Position numbers and translations under genes: made by a program
Notes under the pieces: generated by a model
What the model was told of the DNA's origin: nothing
What the model saw: the letters and a program-made list of their open reading frames with translations, nothing else
Databases searched by the model: none
Shown here: positions 37,716 to 46,767 of the stretch, in pieces
Layout of the letters: each line of letters opens with the position of its first letter
Numbering within the stretch: position 1 is the stretch's first letter
Assembly (NCBI RefSeq): GCF_001557875.1
Contig: NZ_LNRF01000001.1
Span: forward strand, 496,001-560,000
Length of the DNA stretch: 64,000 nucleotides
Source: Vibrio splendidus
GTDB lineage: Bacteria; Pseudomonadota; Gammaproteobacteria; Enterobacterales; Vibrionaceae
Reading direction: 5' to 3'

Positions 37716-38630
37716 TTACTTGATTGCAGTACAGAAGCTGACATCTGAATGTTGAGTTTGCGGGTCGTAGCTGTGGTAAAGCTCAAAACAAGGTCGATCG
37801 TCTGTTTCAATACCGGACTTAATGACGTTACTCATTAAATCATCCCACGCTTTGGCATATTGGCCGATGTCGGTAATCGTTTGTCTCATCACCGCATATT
37901 GCCCGCCGGGAAAATTTTTCAATTCGATCCCACTTGGTACTTCAGTGTCGTCTGAAACCATCAAGCAGATGTCTGTTCGGCACTTATCTGTAGGAGTGAT
38001 TTCTGGATTGTCATGATAGATAAAGATGCTGCTGTTTCCCGATAGCCCTTTCATTTCTGCCCATTGATAAAGACGACCGCTTGGCTCTTCATAGCCTTGT
38101 CCATAAGGGCCGGTCACTCGCACATACGCCAGTTTTGATGGTTCGAATTGTTGCGTTTTCATTGTCATACTCCATGTTGAAAGTTCGGAGTCAGTATATG
38201 AATTGCTGGCGACAGTATCGTTTCCATTCTTGCGCAACGTGTGTCCAATCTTGCTACTTCTAGTTAACTCACTGAACGCTTGGTAGTCTTCACAATCACG
38301 AAAGGCACTAGGCGTCACACCAAAGTGTTGCTTGAAGGCTTTGGCAAAGCTTTGAGAAGATGAGAATCCATAATCGAGTGCGATGTTAATAATAGGCTGT
38401 TTGGATTGGAAGAGATCGTTGGCTGCCGCTTCAAGTCTCAACCGCCTGATGAAATCAGCAAGCGTCTCGCCTTGAACTGCCTTAAAAGTACGATGAAAAT
38501 GGTAGGGTGAAAAGTTGGCTAACGCCGCGACTTCGATCAGGTTGAGCGGATCGTTAAAGTGCTGCTCTAAATAGCGGATCACAGGAATAAGTCGCTTATG
38601 ATAGTCAACGTACATCAATTTATTTACCAC
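37716..38630 (-). CDS. AraC-family regulator with GyrI-like effector domain
   Basis: 304 residues. The N-terminal double helix-turn-helix spans about residues 15-115 (LNLIEVAALANFSPYHFHRT and NIALDYGFSSSQSFAKAFKQ). After a short linker comes a GyrI-like/SOUL-type ligand domain (SKLAYVRVTGPYGQGYEE to the end). This order matches Rob/SoxS-like GyrI regulators that sense hydrophobic compounds. The target is not evident; the divergent gene is the 744-residue secreted protein, about 390 bases away. Confidence 0.88.
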   Translation of the reverse strand: MVNKLMYVDYHKRLIPVIRYLEQHFNDPLNLIEVAALANFSPYHFHRTFKAVQGETLADFIRRLRLEAAANDLFQSKQPIINIALDYGFSSSQSFAKAFKQHFGVTPSAFRDCEDYQAFSELTRSSKIGHTLRKNGNDTVASNSYTDSELSTWSMTMKTQQFEPSKLAYVRVTGPYGQGYEEPSGRLYQWAEMKGLSGNSSIFIYHDNPEITPTDKCRTDICLMVSDDTEVPSGIELKNFPGGQYAVMRQTITDIGQYAKAWDDLMSNVIKSGIETDDRPCFELYHSYDPQTQHSDVSFCTAIK

Positions 38631-39021
38631 TCTCTGTTGTTATCGTTCTAGGCTTAATTACAGAGACTAACCTATCCCAACTGAGTTTCAATAGAGTGCC
38701 CTTGAAACTGAGCTTAGATACGTTAATCCAATTATCTCTCTTTATCTTTTTTATCGACTAACGCGATCATTTAATCCCGGAATCCGTGCGCATTTGGGTT
38801 GAAGCATGTCATTTACCCGTTACCGGACGATAGTTTCAGATCGTCTTTATTCGGGTATCCGATACTATGCTTTTAGGCAAGTCTCATCGGGGGCTTAACG
38901 CTTGAACAATGAACAGTTGTAGACGATACTCTTTTCGTTCTTTGCTATCCTGGGTTAGCTTGTAACCTGTTGATTTAAATCAGATGTTTTGATTTGGGGA
39001 AGTGTCGATTAGGAAGGTTGA
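38631..39021. other. Divergent intergenic region, AraC / secreted 744-residue protein
   Basis: A 391-base gap without a credible reading frame. It holds an FNR/CRP-type palindrome at 38970-38983, listed separately. Nothing else was recognised in it. Confidence 0.5.
38970..38983. promoter_or_regulatory. FNR-type site upstream of the 744-residue protein
   Basis: TTGATTTAAATCAG matches the FNR consensus TTGAT-N4-ATCAA at 9 of 10 defined positions. It is centred about 45 bases before the start codon. Such short AT-rich sites also occur by chance. Confidence 0.4.
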
Positions 39022-41256
39022 ATGAAGAATTTCTACATTTTATGGTTACTAGCACTGATTCCGTTATACCTGATCACTAGTGCCTCTTTTGCTGCTGATA
39101 CTGCAATTGTATTACCCGGATTGCATCAACAGGGCGTCGATTCAAGCGGCTTTCCAATGTCTCAGCACGATGTTATTGATTGGGAAATTGCGAACAGTGA
39201 CCTCGTGTTTGGCTCTTATGCGGACAAAGTCGACAATAAGCGAGTGATGACAATTGGTTACATGTATAACCAAAAGTTGGAACTTAATTCGGGTTGGTTG
39301 GAGAACGATCTTCGTAATAACGCGGAATTACAGGGCGTCAATTTTGAAGACTTCTTTCTCCATTTTTCTGAAGACACAGTGCTCGCAGAAGTCGATAACA
39401 CCCACAGTGAAAATACTCTCCTAAATCGCAAACCTATGATCGTCGGTTATACAGCAAGCGAAGAGCATGCTGGTTTTTGGCTTTATCAGGACCCTCCCTG
39501 GAACGTCGATGTGTTTGAAAACTTCGAACAAGGTGGTGCGCTTTATGTATATCACGCAGAGAAGTTCGATAGATTGACACTTAAGTTTTCTCAGTTTGCC
39601 TCTAGCGGTCAGTTTTGGCTGGAATACCCGGTCGATTTGGATGCCCACGGGAGAGTAACGCAATGGAAAAGGCTAGATTTAAAGAAAGGCAGAACCCTCA
39701 ATATGCGAAAGGATCAAACTTTTTTGTGGGCTGTTCCTTCTGATTGGGTGAGAGTAACCACACACGATGGAAGCGGTGCTAGCTATGGTGGTGGACCATA
39801 TTTTGGATCTACTTTTTTGCGCGACGGCGGTCGTTTGTATGTGGCGAGAATCCGTTGGCAAGGTGATAACGTGGATGACAGGCCGCGTCTTAAAGAAGTT
39901 ACGCTAAAAAATAGCTTTCCAGCGGTTCGGTTAACTAATGCTCCCGAGACGGCACCTGACGGCAGTGTTATTAGCCAATGGCGGAAGATCAGTGGCTTTG
40001 ATGTGTCTGCCGACCTTAACCACGATAACTATTTATCACAAAGTGAATATAACAACCGCACCAATAAAAATGCCACCGCTCGATTCCGCTGGGAATCACG
40101 TGTCATCCCTTTTGGGCGAATGTGGAGCCATAAATCATCATGGGCGATAACCAATGTCGCTAACCCTGACTATGTTGCTGCGATGCATGCTTACTATCAG
40201 AAAAGCTGGATTGAGCAGGGGGTTAATGGTGCTTACAATGATGACACTAACAAGCTGCTCGGCGGAAATCAGTTCTATGTTCACTCTGGTGGCAACGTTC
40301 AAGAGCTAGGATTTGTTGTCGGCTCGTCAGATGCCGATGAGCTGTATAAAACACAATTTGCCAATTTCCTAAAAAAACTCTCTTCATTAAGTAGCGATGC
40401 TTTGGTTGCACTAAATATTGGGACCGCTAATTTGTTTGGACGCAATGGTCAATCCCATTTAATTGAAGCGGGCACTTTGTATTTCAGGGAGCATTATCTA
40501 TTTCCATCAACGGGGTTTAGTGGCTATTCAGGTATTGCAAAGTTGTGGGATAGCTCTGCATTGGCTTACGCCAGTCAAAGTGTGATTTTTCAAGCGACGA
40601 CTCGTTTCGGTAGGGTTCAATTCTTTGGTAACAGCGAACAAAACTGGCGACAAGATCAATACTCAACCTTAGCTATCTATTACCTGAATCATCACTCGCA
40701 ACACAGTTATTTCAATCAATGGAATAGCGGCTATGTTTACGGGAGCGATAACACGACGGAAGATAATTTTTGGAAGAGTGGGGTGCCCAAGAATGTGGCT
40801 TATCAACCAAGCTCGTTACTAGCGGTTGATTTAGGTGAGCCAAGTAATATCGTCCCTGAGGGCTATGAGGCCGTTTCGTTAATGCTGTCGACAAGAACTC
40901 CTGAACCCGCGGATTACACGATTGTTGGGGATTCCTCGATGAGTGAAGTGGTTCACGCTGACCTACCTAAAGGGCGGACACGCCTTTCTCCCACGTACAT
41001 CTATTTCTTGTATCAATCTGAACGCTCTGTTGTGGCTGGTGGTCCTGAGGACATGGTGTTAGCGAGAGAATTCAGCAATGGGCGAGTGTTATACCGAACC
41101 GACTTCCACGGCAAGAACGTGAACTTTTATGAAGCGGTAAAACTTACTGTCACACTGGATGTCCCAATGAAACCTGTTGATGCTAACGGTAACGTTGGTG
41201 AGTATGTGAGTGAAATCAAGATTGGCGGTTATGAAGGGTTGTTTTTGCTTTATTAG
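39022..41256 (+). CDS. Large secreted protein of unknown function, possible TIM-barrel glycoside-hydrolase type
   Basis: A signal peptide (about residues 1-25, FAADTAI) precedes 720 residues without membrane segments. Residues about 90-300 look like a beta-rich, carbohydrate-binding-like module with many aromatic residues. At about residue 331 DLNHDNYLSQSE is a canonical single EF-hand Ca2+ loop. Residues about 340-620 contain alternating helix/strand segments and acidic motifs (GAYNDDTNK, LVALNIGTANLFG) that recall hypothetical glycosyl hydrolase families. I do not recognise the family with certainty. It could be an extracellular polysaccharide-modifying enzyme; that is inference from pattern only. 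The gene is monocistronic. Confidence 0.65.
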   Translation: MKNFYILWLLALIPLYLITSASFAADTAIVLPGLHQQGVDSSGFPMSQHDVIDWEIANSDLVFGSYADKVDNKRVMTIGYMYNQKLELNSGWLENDLRNNAELQGVNFEDFFLHFSEDTVLAEVDNTHSENTLLNRKPMIVGYTASEEHAGFWLYQDPPWNVDVFENFEQGGALYVYHAEKFDRLTLKFSQFASSGQFWLEYPVDLDAHGRVTQWKRLDLKKGRTLNMRKDQTFLWAVPSDWVRVTTHDGSGASYGGGPYFGSTFLRDGGRLYVARIRWQGDNVDDRPRLKEVTLKNSFPAVRLTNAPETAPDGSVISQWRKISGFDVSADLNHDNYLSQSEYNNRTNKNATARFRWESRVIPFGRMWSHKSSWAITNVANPDYVAAMHAYYQKSWIEQGVNGAYNDDTNKLLGGNQFYVHSGGNVQELGFVVGSSDADELYKTQFANFLKKLSSLSSDALVALNIGTANLFGRNGQSHLIEAGTLYFREHYLFPSTGFSGYSGIAKLWDSSALAYASQSVIFQATTRFGRVQFFGNSEQNWRQDQYSTLAIYYLNHHSQHSYFNQWNSGYVYGSDNTTEDNFWKSGVPKNVAYQPSSLLAVDLGEPSNIVPEGYEAVSLMLSTRTPEPADYTIVGDSSMSEVVHADLPKGRTRLSPTYIYFLYQSERSVVAGGPEDMVLAREFSNGRVLYRTDFHGKNVNFYEAVKLTVTLDVPMKPVDANGNVGEYVSEIKIGGYEGLFLLY

Positions 41257-41317
41257 AGCGAACTTCAACGAGGGCGAATTTGAATTAGCGCAATTTCGAA
41301 CCGACGCTAATTCAAGT

Positions 41318-41785
41318 TTAGGTTTTTGAAATTAGCTTATTCTTTTTACACTGCTTGAACTCTTTGGCGATCCACGATTGCTCGTTTATACCATTGTCGA
41401 TTAAAGCAAAAAGGTAGCCATCGACTTTGCTTGAAGCTGCTGGGTATTCTTGAAAAGCGTGCTTAGGGTATCCGGGGTAATCCGTTTCGTATTGAGCGTC
41501 TAACTGCTTACCGAGTTGACGCCATTTGACGAATAACTCAGAAGAAGATGTCTCAACCTTATATTGGCCTAAAATGCGTTGGTGGTGGGTTAATGCCACT
41601 TTAGCGCAGTGGTTGGTCTGTACGACTTTTTGTATCAATTCGACTTGTTCTTCACTCATGGTTTTCGCAAGTACATTCTCTTGTTCGATGCGCGCCATTC
41701 GCTCACCAAACGTCTCAGCATGGATGGAAAACACAAAAGTAAGCGGTAAAGCCAATACCAAAAGGCGCTTGTAGAACATAACCAA
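41318..41785 (-). CDS. Small secreted protein of unknown function
   Basis: A signal peptide (residues about 1-23, ending SIHA) precedes a mature protein of about 130 residues, mostly helical and charged, with two cysteines (NHCAKVAL and KQCKKNK) that may form a disulfide. Met3 is an alternative start. No family is recognised. It converges with the 744-residue gene at its 3' end. Confidence 0.65.
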   Translation of the reverse strand: MVMFYKRLLVLALPLTFVFSIHAETFGERMARIEQENVLAKTMSEEQVELIQKVVQTNHCAKVALTHHQRILGQYKVETSSSELFVKWRQLGKQLDAQYETDYPGYPKHAFQEYPAASSKVDGYLFALIDNGINEQSWIAKEFKQCKKNKLISKT

Positions 41786-41958
41786 ACTCGTAAAAAGGAT
41801 TCGTGACTATTATGCCGCCCACCGCCAATATTATTAATGAATATAACTGTTTAATTGTAAGAATTATTTTATCGAGTAGATAAATAGATGGTTTGGGATG
41901 AGATCTATTCAGGCTCTGAATGTGCGGTGGGTGAGCGTGAAATTTGATGGGGGATCAG

Positions 41959-42717
41959 TTACGAATTAATAACCTTAATGCCTTTGTCTCGAAGCTCATC
42001 AATCACACTGTTCGAAAGATCGATGTCCGTGATTACACCATCAAGCATACTTAAATCTAAGGCGTGGAAGGTAGCGATGCGTCCGTATTTGGTTGAGTCT
42101 GAAATCAGATAGTTTGTATGAGCTGCTTGAACAATGGCTTGTTTGACTAATACCTTATTTTCACAAGGTGTCGAGAGCCCTTTTAGATTCCAAGATGAAG
42201 AAGAGATAAACGCAATATCAATATTCATCCCAGACAAGAACTCAGCTACTTTGCCCCCAATACTTGATTGATTTTCACGGTCAATCTTGCCACCAGTATG
42301 GTAAATCTCAGATTGTGTGTTGTTCATTAGGTACGCGGCAATTGCGAAGTCATTGGTGATGATCAGCAGATCATCTCGCCCTGCAAGTTGGTGGGCGATC
42401 TCCAAAGAGGTTGTTCCTGCATCTAGGTAGATAGTCGAATACTCAGGAACCAATTGAGCAGCTAGTTGACCTATTTGAGCCTTTTCGCTTGCTTGCTGCT
42501 CTACTTTTATGTCGTGTGACAATTCGCTGTGAAGTGCTTTAGTTAGCTGAACACCACCCGAAACCGAAATCACTTTTCCTGAAGTCTCTAGCTTTACTAT
42601 ATCTCGACGAATAGTCATATGAGACACCTCTAGGTGCTCAACAAGTTCAGAAATACTGATCACTTCTTGGTGTGATAATAGTGACAAAATGGTTCTCTGA
42701 CGTTCTGCTGGAATCAT
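41959..42717 (-). CDS. DeoR-family regulator of the threonate cluster
   Basis: The 252-residue protein has the DeoR helix-turn-helix (ERQRTILSLLSHQEVISISE, then LEVSHMTIRRDIVKLE) and the sensor domain with STIYLDAGTTSLEIA, ITNDFAIA and ISDSTKYGRIATF. It is like YgbI, the regulator of the ygbJKLMN genes in E. coli. Divergent transcription and the repeated TGTGA decamers in the intergenic region make it the probable repressor of ltnD-otnK-otnC-otnI. Its ligand is likely a phosphorylated intermediate. Confidence 0.88.
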   Translation of the reverse strand: MIPAERQRTILSLLSHQEVISISELVEHLEVSHMTIRRDIVKLETSGKVISVSGGVQLTKALHSELSHDIKVEQQASEKAQIGQLAAQLVPEYSTIYLDAGTTSLEIAHQLAGRDDLLIITNDFAIAAYLMNNTQSEIYHTGGKIDRENQSSIGGKVAEFLSGMNIDIAFISSSSWNLKGLSTPCENKVLVKQAIVQAAHTNYLISDSTKYGRIATFHALDLSMLDGVITDIDLSNSVIDELRDKGIKVINS

Positions 42718-42770
42718 GATTCTTCTTCTATGTTCTTATTTTTCATCATCCTATCAACCTTTCGTTGTTT

Positions 42771-42798
42771 TGTGAATATCTGTGAATATCTGTTGTGA
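42771..42798. promoter_or_regulatory. Direct-repeat operator, DeoR-proximal
   Basis: TGTGAATATC occurs twice in tandem (42771-42780, 42781-42790), followed by another TGTGA at 42794. Ten-base spacing puts the repeats on the same face of the helix, typical for DeoR-family repressors. It lies about 55 bases before the regulator's start. Confidence 0.6.
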
Positions 42799-42924
42799 TA
42801 TAGCAATAAGAACTGTGATTGTTGCCGAAATTACCATTATCTAATGCCTCGAAAGGGGTAAATCACGCGTGCATGTTAACTTTTGTTAAAAATGTGACTT
42901 ATCACTAAGTCGCACTCGGTTGCT

Positions 42925-42949
42925 TCACATATAATCACAAACATAAACA
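42925..42949. promoter_or_regulatory. Direct-repeat operator, ltnD-proximal
   Basis: On the minus strand TGTGA recurs at exactly 10-base spacing (TCACA at 42925-42929 and 42935-42939 on the plus strand), with a weaker third copy AAACA at 42945. Orientation is opposite to the site at 42771, about 150 bases away, suggesting looping. Confidence 0.55.
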
Positions 42950-42997
42950 AGAATTAACAAATCTAGAATTCAATAATTACGTGAAAGGCATCTTGCT

Positions 42998-43912
42998 ATG
43001 AATGAAGTTCAATCTGTTGGTGTTATCGGTTTAGGTTCTATGGGTATGGGCGCAGCGAAGTCATGCGTGCGTGCAGGGCTTGATGTATATGGTTTCGATT
43101 TGTATCCGCAAGCGCTTGAAACTCTGGGTGAATATGGTGCTAAAGCGGTATCGACGGATGCCGTTGAGTTTGCAGACAAACTGGATTCTGTTTTGGTATT
43201 GGTTGTGAATGCCGCTCAAGTTAACACGGTACTGTTTAAAACTGGCCTTGCGGCGGCACTAAGACCGAACACACCAGTAATGGTCTCGGCAACGATCTCA
43301 GCAGAAGACGCTAAACAAATCGAAACTCAGCTAGCTGAACATGATCTTGTGATGCTTGATGCGCCAGTTTCCGGCGGTGCAGTAAAAGCAGAAGCCGGTG
43401 AAATGACCATCATGGCCTCAGGCGCCGTAAGTACATTCGAAGCACTGGCTCCTGTACTCAATGCGACAGCGGCAAAAGTTTACAACATCGGTGAAGCGAT
43501 TGGCCTTGGTGCGACTGTAAAGATCATCCACCAATTACTTGCAGGTGTTCATATTGCGGCGGGTGCAGAAGCAATGGCATTAGCTGCTCGCGCGAATATC
43601 CCTCTAGACCTGATGTACGACGTAGTAACCAACGCGGCGGGCAATTCTTGGATGTTCGAAAATCGCATGAAGCATGTTGTTGATGGAGACTACTCTCCTA
43701 AGTCTATGGTCGACATCTTTGTTAAGGATCTTAACCTTGTATCTGATACGGCAAAAGATCTGAAATTCCCACTCCCATTATCAAGTGCAGCATTGAACAT
43801 GTTCGTTAGTGCGAGTAATGCAGGCTTTGGCCAAGAAGATGATAGTGCTGTGATTAAAGTGTTCCAAGGCATTGACCTTCCAGGCGTTGACTCGTCAAAA
43901 GGGGAGAAATAA
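42998..43912 (+). CDS. ltnD: L-threonate dehydrogenase
   Basis: A 304-residue beta-hydroxyacid dehydrogenase. GVIGLGSMGMGAAKSCVRAG is the NAD-binding motif; LDAPVSGGAVKAEAGEMTIM is the substrate-binding segment; the catalytic Lys is in KIIHQLLAG. Homology and operon context with otnK/otnC/otnI identify LtnD (YgbJ), which oxidises L-threonate to 2-oxo-tetronate. It is the first gene after the operator region, two bases before otnK. Confidence 0.92.
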   Translation: MNEVQSVGVIGLGSMGMGAAKSCVRAGLDVYGFDLYPQALETLGEYGAKAVSTDAVEFADKLDSVLVLVVNAAQVNTVLFKTGLAAALRPNTPVMVSATISAEDAKQIETQLAEHDLVMLDAPVSGGAVKAEAGEMTIMASGAVSTFEALAPVLNATAAKVYNIGEAIGLGATVKIIHQLLAGVHIAAGAEAMALAARANIPLDLMYDVVTNAAGNSWMFENRMKHVVDGDYSPKSMVDIFVKDLNLVSDTAKDLKFPLPLSSAALNMFVSASNAGFGQEDDSAVIKVFQGIDLPGVDSSKGEK

Positions 43913-43914
43913 TC

Positions 43915-45171
43915 ATGTTATTAGGTGTTATTGCAGACGACTTTACAGGTGCAACAGACATTGCTGGTTTCTTGGTTGAAAACGGTATGCGTACTGTTCA
44001 ATTGAACGGGATTCCAACGGGAGACTTTGACGCATCAGCAGATGCTGTGGTGATCAGCCTTAAATCTCGCTCTTGCCCAGTTGACGAAGCGGTAACGGAT
44101 TCTGTTGCTGCGCTTAAATGGCTTCAATCTCAAGGTTGCCAACAGTTTTATTTTAAATATTGCTCAACGTTCGACAGTACTGCTGAGGGCAATATCGGTC
44201 CTGTAACAGATGCGCTTTTGGCTGAGCTTGGAGAATCTTTCACTATCGTTTGCCCTGCATTGCCTGTAAACGGTCGCACGGTTTACAACGGTCACTTGTT
44301 TGTTTTTGGTGAGTTGTTAAGTGATTCAGGTATGCGTAATCACCCGGTTACACCAATGACAGATTCAAGTGTGGTTCGAATGATGGATGCACAATCAGAG
44401 GGCGTTTCTGGCTTAGTTAACTTCCAGACTATTGAACAAGGTTCTGATGCTATCACTACCCGTTTTGACGAGTTAAAAGCTCAAGGCAATCGCTACTCGG
44501 TAGTTGATGCATTCAATGCAGAGCACTTGGTGACGCTAGGTCAAGCCGTGAAACCTCTGAAGCTAATCACAGGTGGCTCAGGCTTAGCCGCTGGTATCGC
44601 TAAAAATTGGACAGAACATCTTGCTGACCAAAGCGATGCAAAACATGCCGGTACCCCAGCAAAAGCGCCAACGATTGTGTTCTCAGGCTCTTGCTCAGTG
44701 ATGACTAACCAACAAGTTGCGGTATACAAGCAACTTGCCCCTCACTTTGCTATCGATGTAAAGGCCTGCTTAACCAATGACCAATATGCCGATGAAGTCT
44801 TCGATTGGGTGATGACCAATAACCAAGGCGAGTTCGCACCTTTAGTTTACGCAACCGCAGATGCTGCCGTGCTTAAAGCGATTCAAGAAGAGTATGGCGC
44901 GCAAGCTTCAAGCCACGCCGTTGAACAGTTCTTTAGCCAACTGGCGATCAAACTACAACAACATGGAGTGAAAAACTTCATCGTTGCTGGTGGTGAAACA
45001 TCAGGCGTAGTGACACAGAGCTTAGCGGTGAAAGGTTTTCATATCGGTCCTCAAATTGCACCGGGTGTGCCTTGGGTGAAATCGGTTGAAGGTGAGCTTT
45101 CACTGGCGCTTAAATCGGGCAATTTCGGAGATGAAAACTTCTTCGCTAAAGCGCAATCATTCTTTTCATAA
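43915..45171 (+). CDS. otnK: 3-oxo-tetronate kinase (DUF1537)
   Basis: A 418-residue protein starting GVIADDFTGATDIAGFLVEN, the DUF1537/four-carbon-acid-sugar-kinase signature. It has the C-terminal nucleotide-binding domain with IVFSGSCSVMTNQQ and FIVAGGETSGVV. It phosphorylates 3-oxo-tetronate at C4. It is tightly packed between ltnD and otnC. Confidence 0.94.
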   Translation: MLLGVIADDFTGATDIAGFLVENGMRTVQLNGIPTGDFDASADAVVISLKSRSCPVDEAVTDSVAALKWLQSQGCQQFYFKYCSTFDSTAEGNIGPVTDALLAELGESFTIVCPALPVNGRTVYNGHLFVFGELLSDSGMRNHPVTPMTDSSVVRMMDAQSEGVSGLVNFQTIEQGSDAITTRFDELKAQGNRYSVVDAFNAEHLVTLGQAVKPLKLITGGSGLAAGIAKNWTEHLADQSDAKHAGTPAKAPTIVFSGSCSVMTNQQVAVYKQLAPHFAIDVKACLTNDQYADEVFDWVMTNNQGEFAPLVYATADAAVLKAIQEEYGAQASSHAVEQFFSQLAIKLQQHGVKNFIVAGGETSGVVTQSLAVKGFHIGPQIAPGVPWVKSVEGELSLALKSGNFGDENFFAKAQSFFS

Positions 45172-45182
45172 GCGAGATTCAG

Positions 45183-45830
45183 ATGAGTGAAATTTTGATG
45201 AACGAGCAACAGTTAAGAGAGCAAATGGTGACGCTCGCTCGTTCAATGTTCGAACGAGGCTATGCGACAGGTGGGGCGGGCAATTTGTCGATTAAATTGC
45301 CAAATGGACACTTCTTGGCAACACCAACAGGCTCTTCATTTGGCCGCCTTGTCGCTGAGGAATTGTCTGTTGTTGATATCGACGGCAACCACATTTCAGG
45401 TAAGAAACCTTCAAAAGAAGCGGCGTTCCACCTAGCGATTTACCGTAATAACCCTGTATGCAATGCCATTGTTCACTTGCATTCTACGTACCTTACGGCG
45501 CTGTCATGCCTTGAAGGGCTTGATCGCAACAACGCGATTAAGGCGTTTACGCCGTACTTTGTGATGCGAATTGGTGAATTACCTGTGATTCCTTACCTAC
45601 GTCCGGGGGATCCGCAAATCGCAGAAGAATTGGCAAAACGAGCTGGCGACTATCGAGCCTTTTTATTAGCAAACCACGGACCTGTTGTCACTGGTACTGA
45701 TTTTGTTGATGCCGTGGATAACGCTGAAGAATTAGAAGAGACCGCTAAATTGGCATTCCTGCTGAAAGATAAAGATATCCGTTACCTGACAGACGAAGAA
45801 GTCATGGACCTAAAAGGGAGAGGTAAATAA
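45183..45830 (+). CDS. otnC: 3-oxo-tetronate 4-phosphate decarboxylase, class II aldolase fold
   Basis: The 215-residue protein has GGAGNLSIKLPNGHFLATP, the zinc-binding HLHSTYLTALSC and the LLANHGPVV segment of class II aldolases. In this context it is OtnC (YgbL), which converts 3-oxo-tetronate 4-phosphate to dihydroxyacetone phosphate and CO2. Its stop overlaps the start of otnI by one base. Confidence 0.93.
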   Translation: MSEILMNEQQLREQMVTLARSMFERGYATGGAGNLSIKLPNGHFLATPTGSSFGRLVAEELSVVDIDGNHISGKKPSKEAAFHLAIYRNNPVCNAIVHLHSTYLTALSCLEGLDRNNAIKAFTPYFVMRIGELPVIPYLRPGDPQIAEELAKRAGDYRAFLLANHGPVVTGTDFVDAVDNAEELEETAKLAFLLKDKDIRYLTDEEVMDLKGRGK

Positions 45831-46606
45831 TGGCTAAGTTCGCAGCAAATCTAACCATGTTATTCACTGAAGTGCCGTTTCTAGAGCGTTTTGAAAAAGC
45901 GCATCAAGCGGGCTTCAAAGCGGTGGAATATCTATTCCCTTATGCGTTTGAAGCAGAAGAACTAGCAGAGAAAATGGATACATACGGTTTTGAGCAGGCG
46001 CTTTTTAATATGCCTCCAGGTGATTGGGATGCGGGTGAGCGTGGTTTTGCCGCTATTCCAGGTCGTGAAGAGGAATTTAAAGCCAGTGTTGATACGGCGC
46101 TTATGTATGCGACAGCTCTGGGTTGTAAAAAAGTCCATGCAATGTCAGGCATATTGAATGAGAACTTTACTAAGCAACAACACGTTGAAACCTTCATCTC
46201 AAACATTCGCTTTGCGGCTGATAAGTTTGCTGAGCAAGGCATTGAATTGATGATTGAGCCTCTTAATAGCCGTGATGTTCCGAACTATTTTGTGGCGCAT
46301 CAACGTGAAGCTGTCGAACTGATTAAGTTGGTCGATAGACCAAATGTGAAACTGCAACTCGACCTGTATCACGCGCAAATCATGGATGGTGACTTAAGTA
46401 CTTTGATTCGCGAAGTTGCGGCTTATACCGGCCATATTCAAATCGCTTCGGTACCTGAAAGACACGAGCCTTCGGAAGGCGAGCTGAACTACCCACATCT
46501 ATTCAAAGTTTTGGATGATTCAGGTTACCAAGGCTGGATTGGCTGCGAATACAACCCGAGAGCCTCAACTGAAGCAGGCTTGGGGTGGGTTAAACCTTAT
46601 TTATAA
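45830..46606 (+). CDS. otnI: 2-oxo-tetronate isomerase, hydroxypyruvate-isomerase family
   Basis: A 258-residue TIM barrel with AANLTMLFTEVPFLERFEKA, the metal-binding Glu in LMIEPLNSRD and the LQLDLYHAQIMDGD motif of the Hyi/OtnI family. It interconverts 2-oxo- and 3-oxo-tetronate. Translationally coupled to otnC. Confidence 0.93.
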   Translation: MAKFAANLTMLFTEVPFLERFEKAHQAGFKAVEYLFPYAFEAEELAEKMDTYGFEQALFNMPPGDWDAGERGFAAIPGREEEFKASVDTALMYATALGCKKVHAMSGILNENFTKQQHVETFISNIRFAADKFAEQGIELMIEPLNSRDVPNYFVAHQREAVELIKLVDRPNVKLQLDLYHAQIMDGDLSTLIREVAAYTGHIQIASVPERHEPSEGELNYPHLFKVLDDSGYQGWIGCEYNPRASTEAGLGWVKPYL

Positions 46607-46767
46607 AGGCAGCCTTTTTGAGCACTAAGACTGACTCTTGAACACTTAAAAATACGATAAAGCGGTCAAAATAAAAAACCGCAGCATACAAAGTGCAGTG
46701 GGAGGTGAACGTATGTCTCCCGCTTGCAAACCCTACACAACAAAAATAGTACAGAAAGGAATACACA

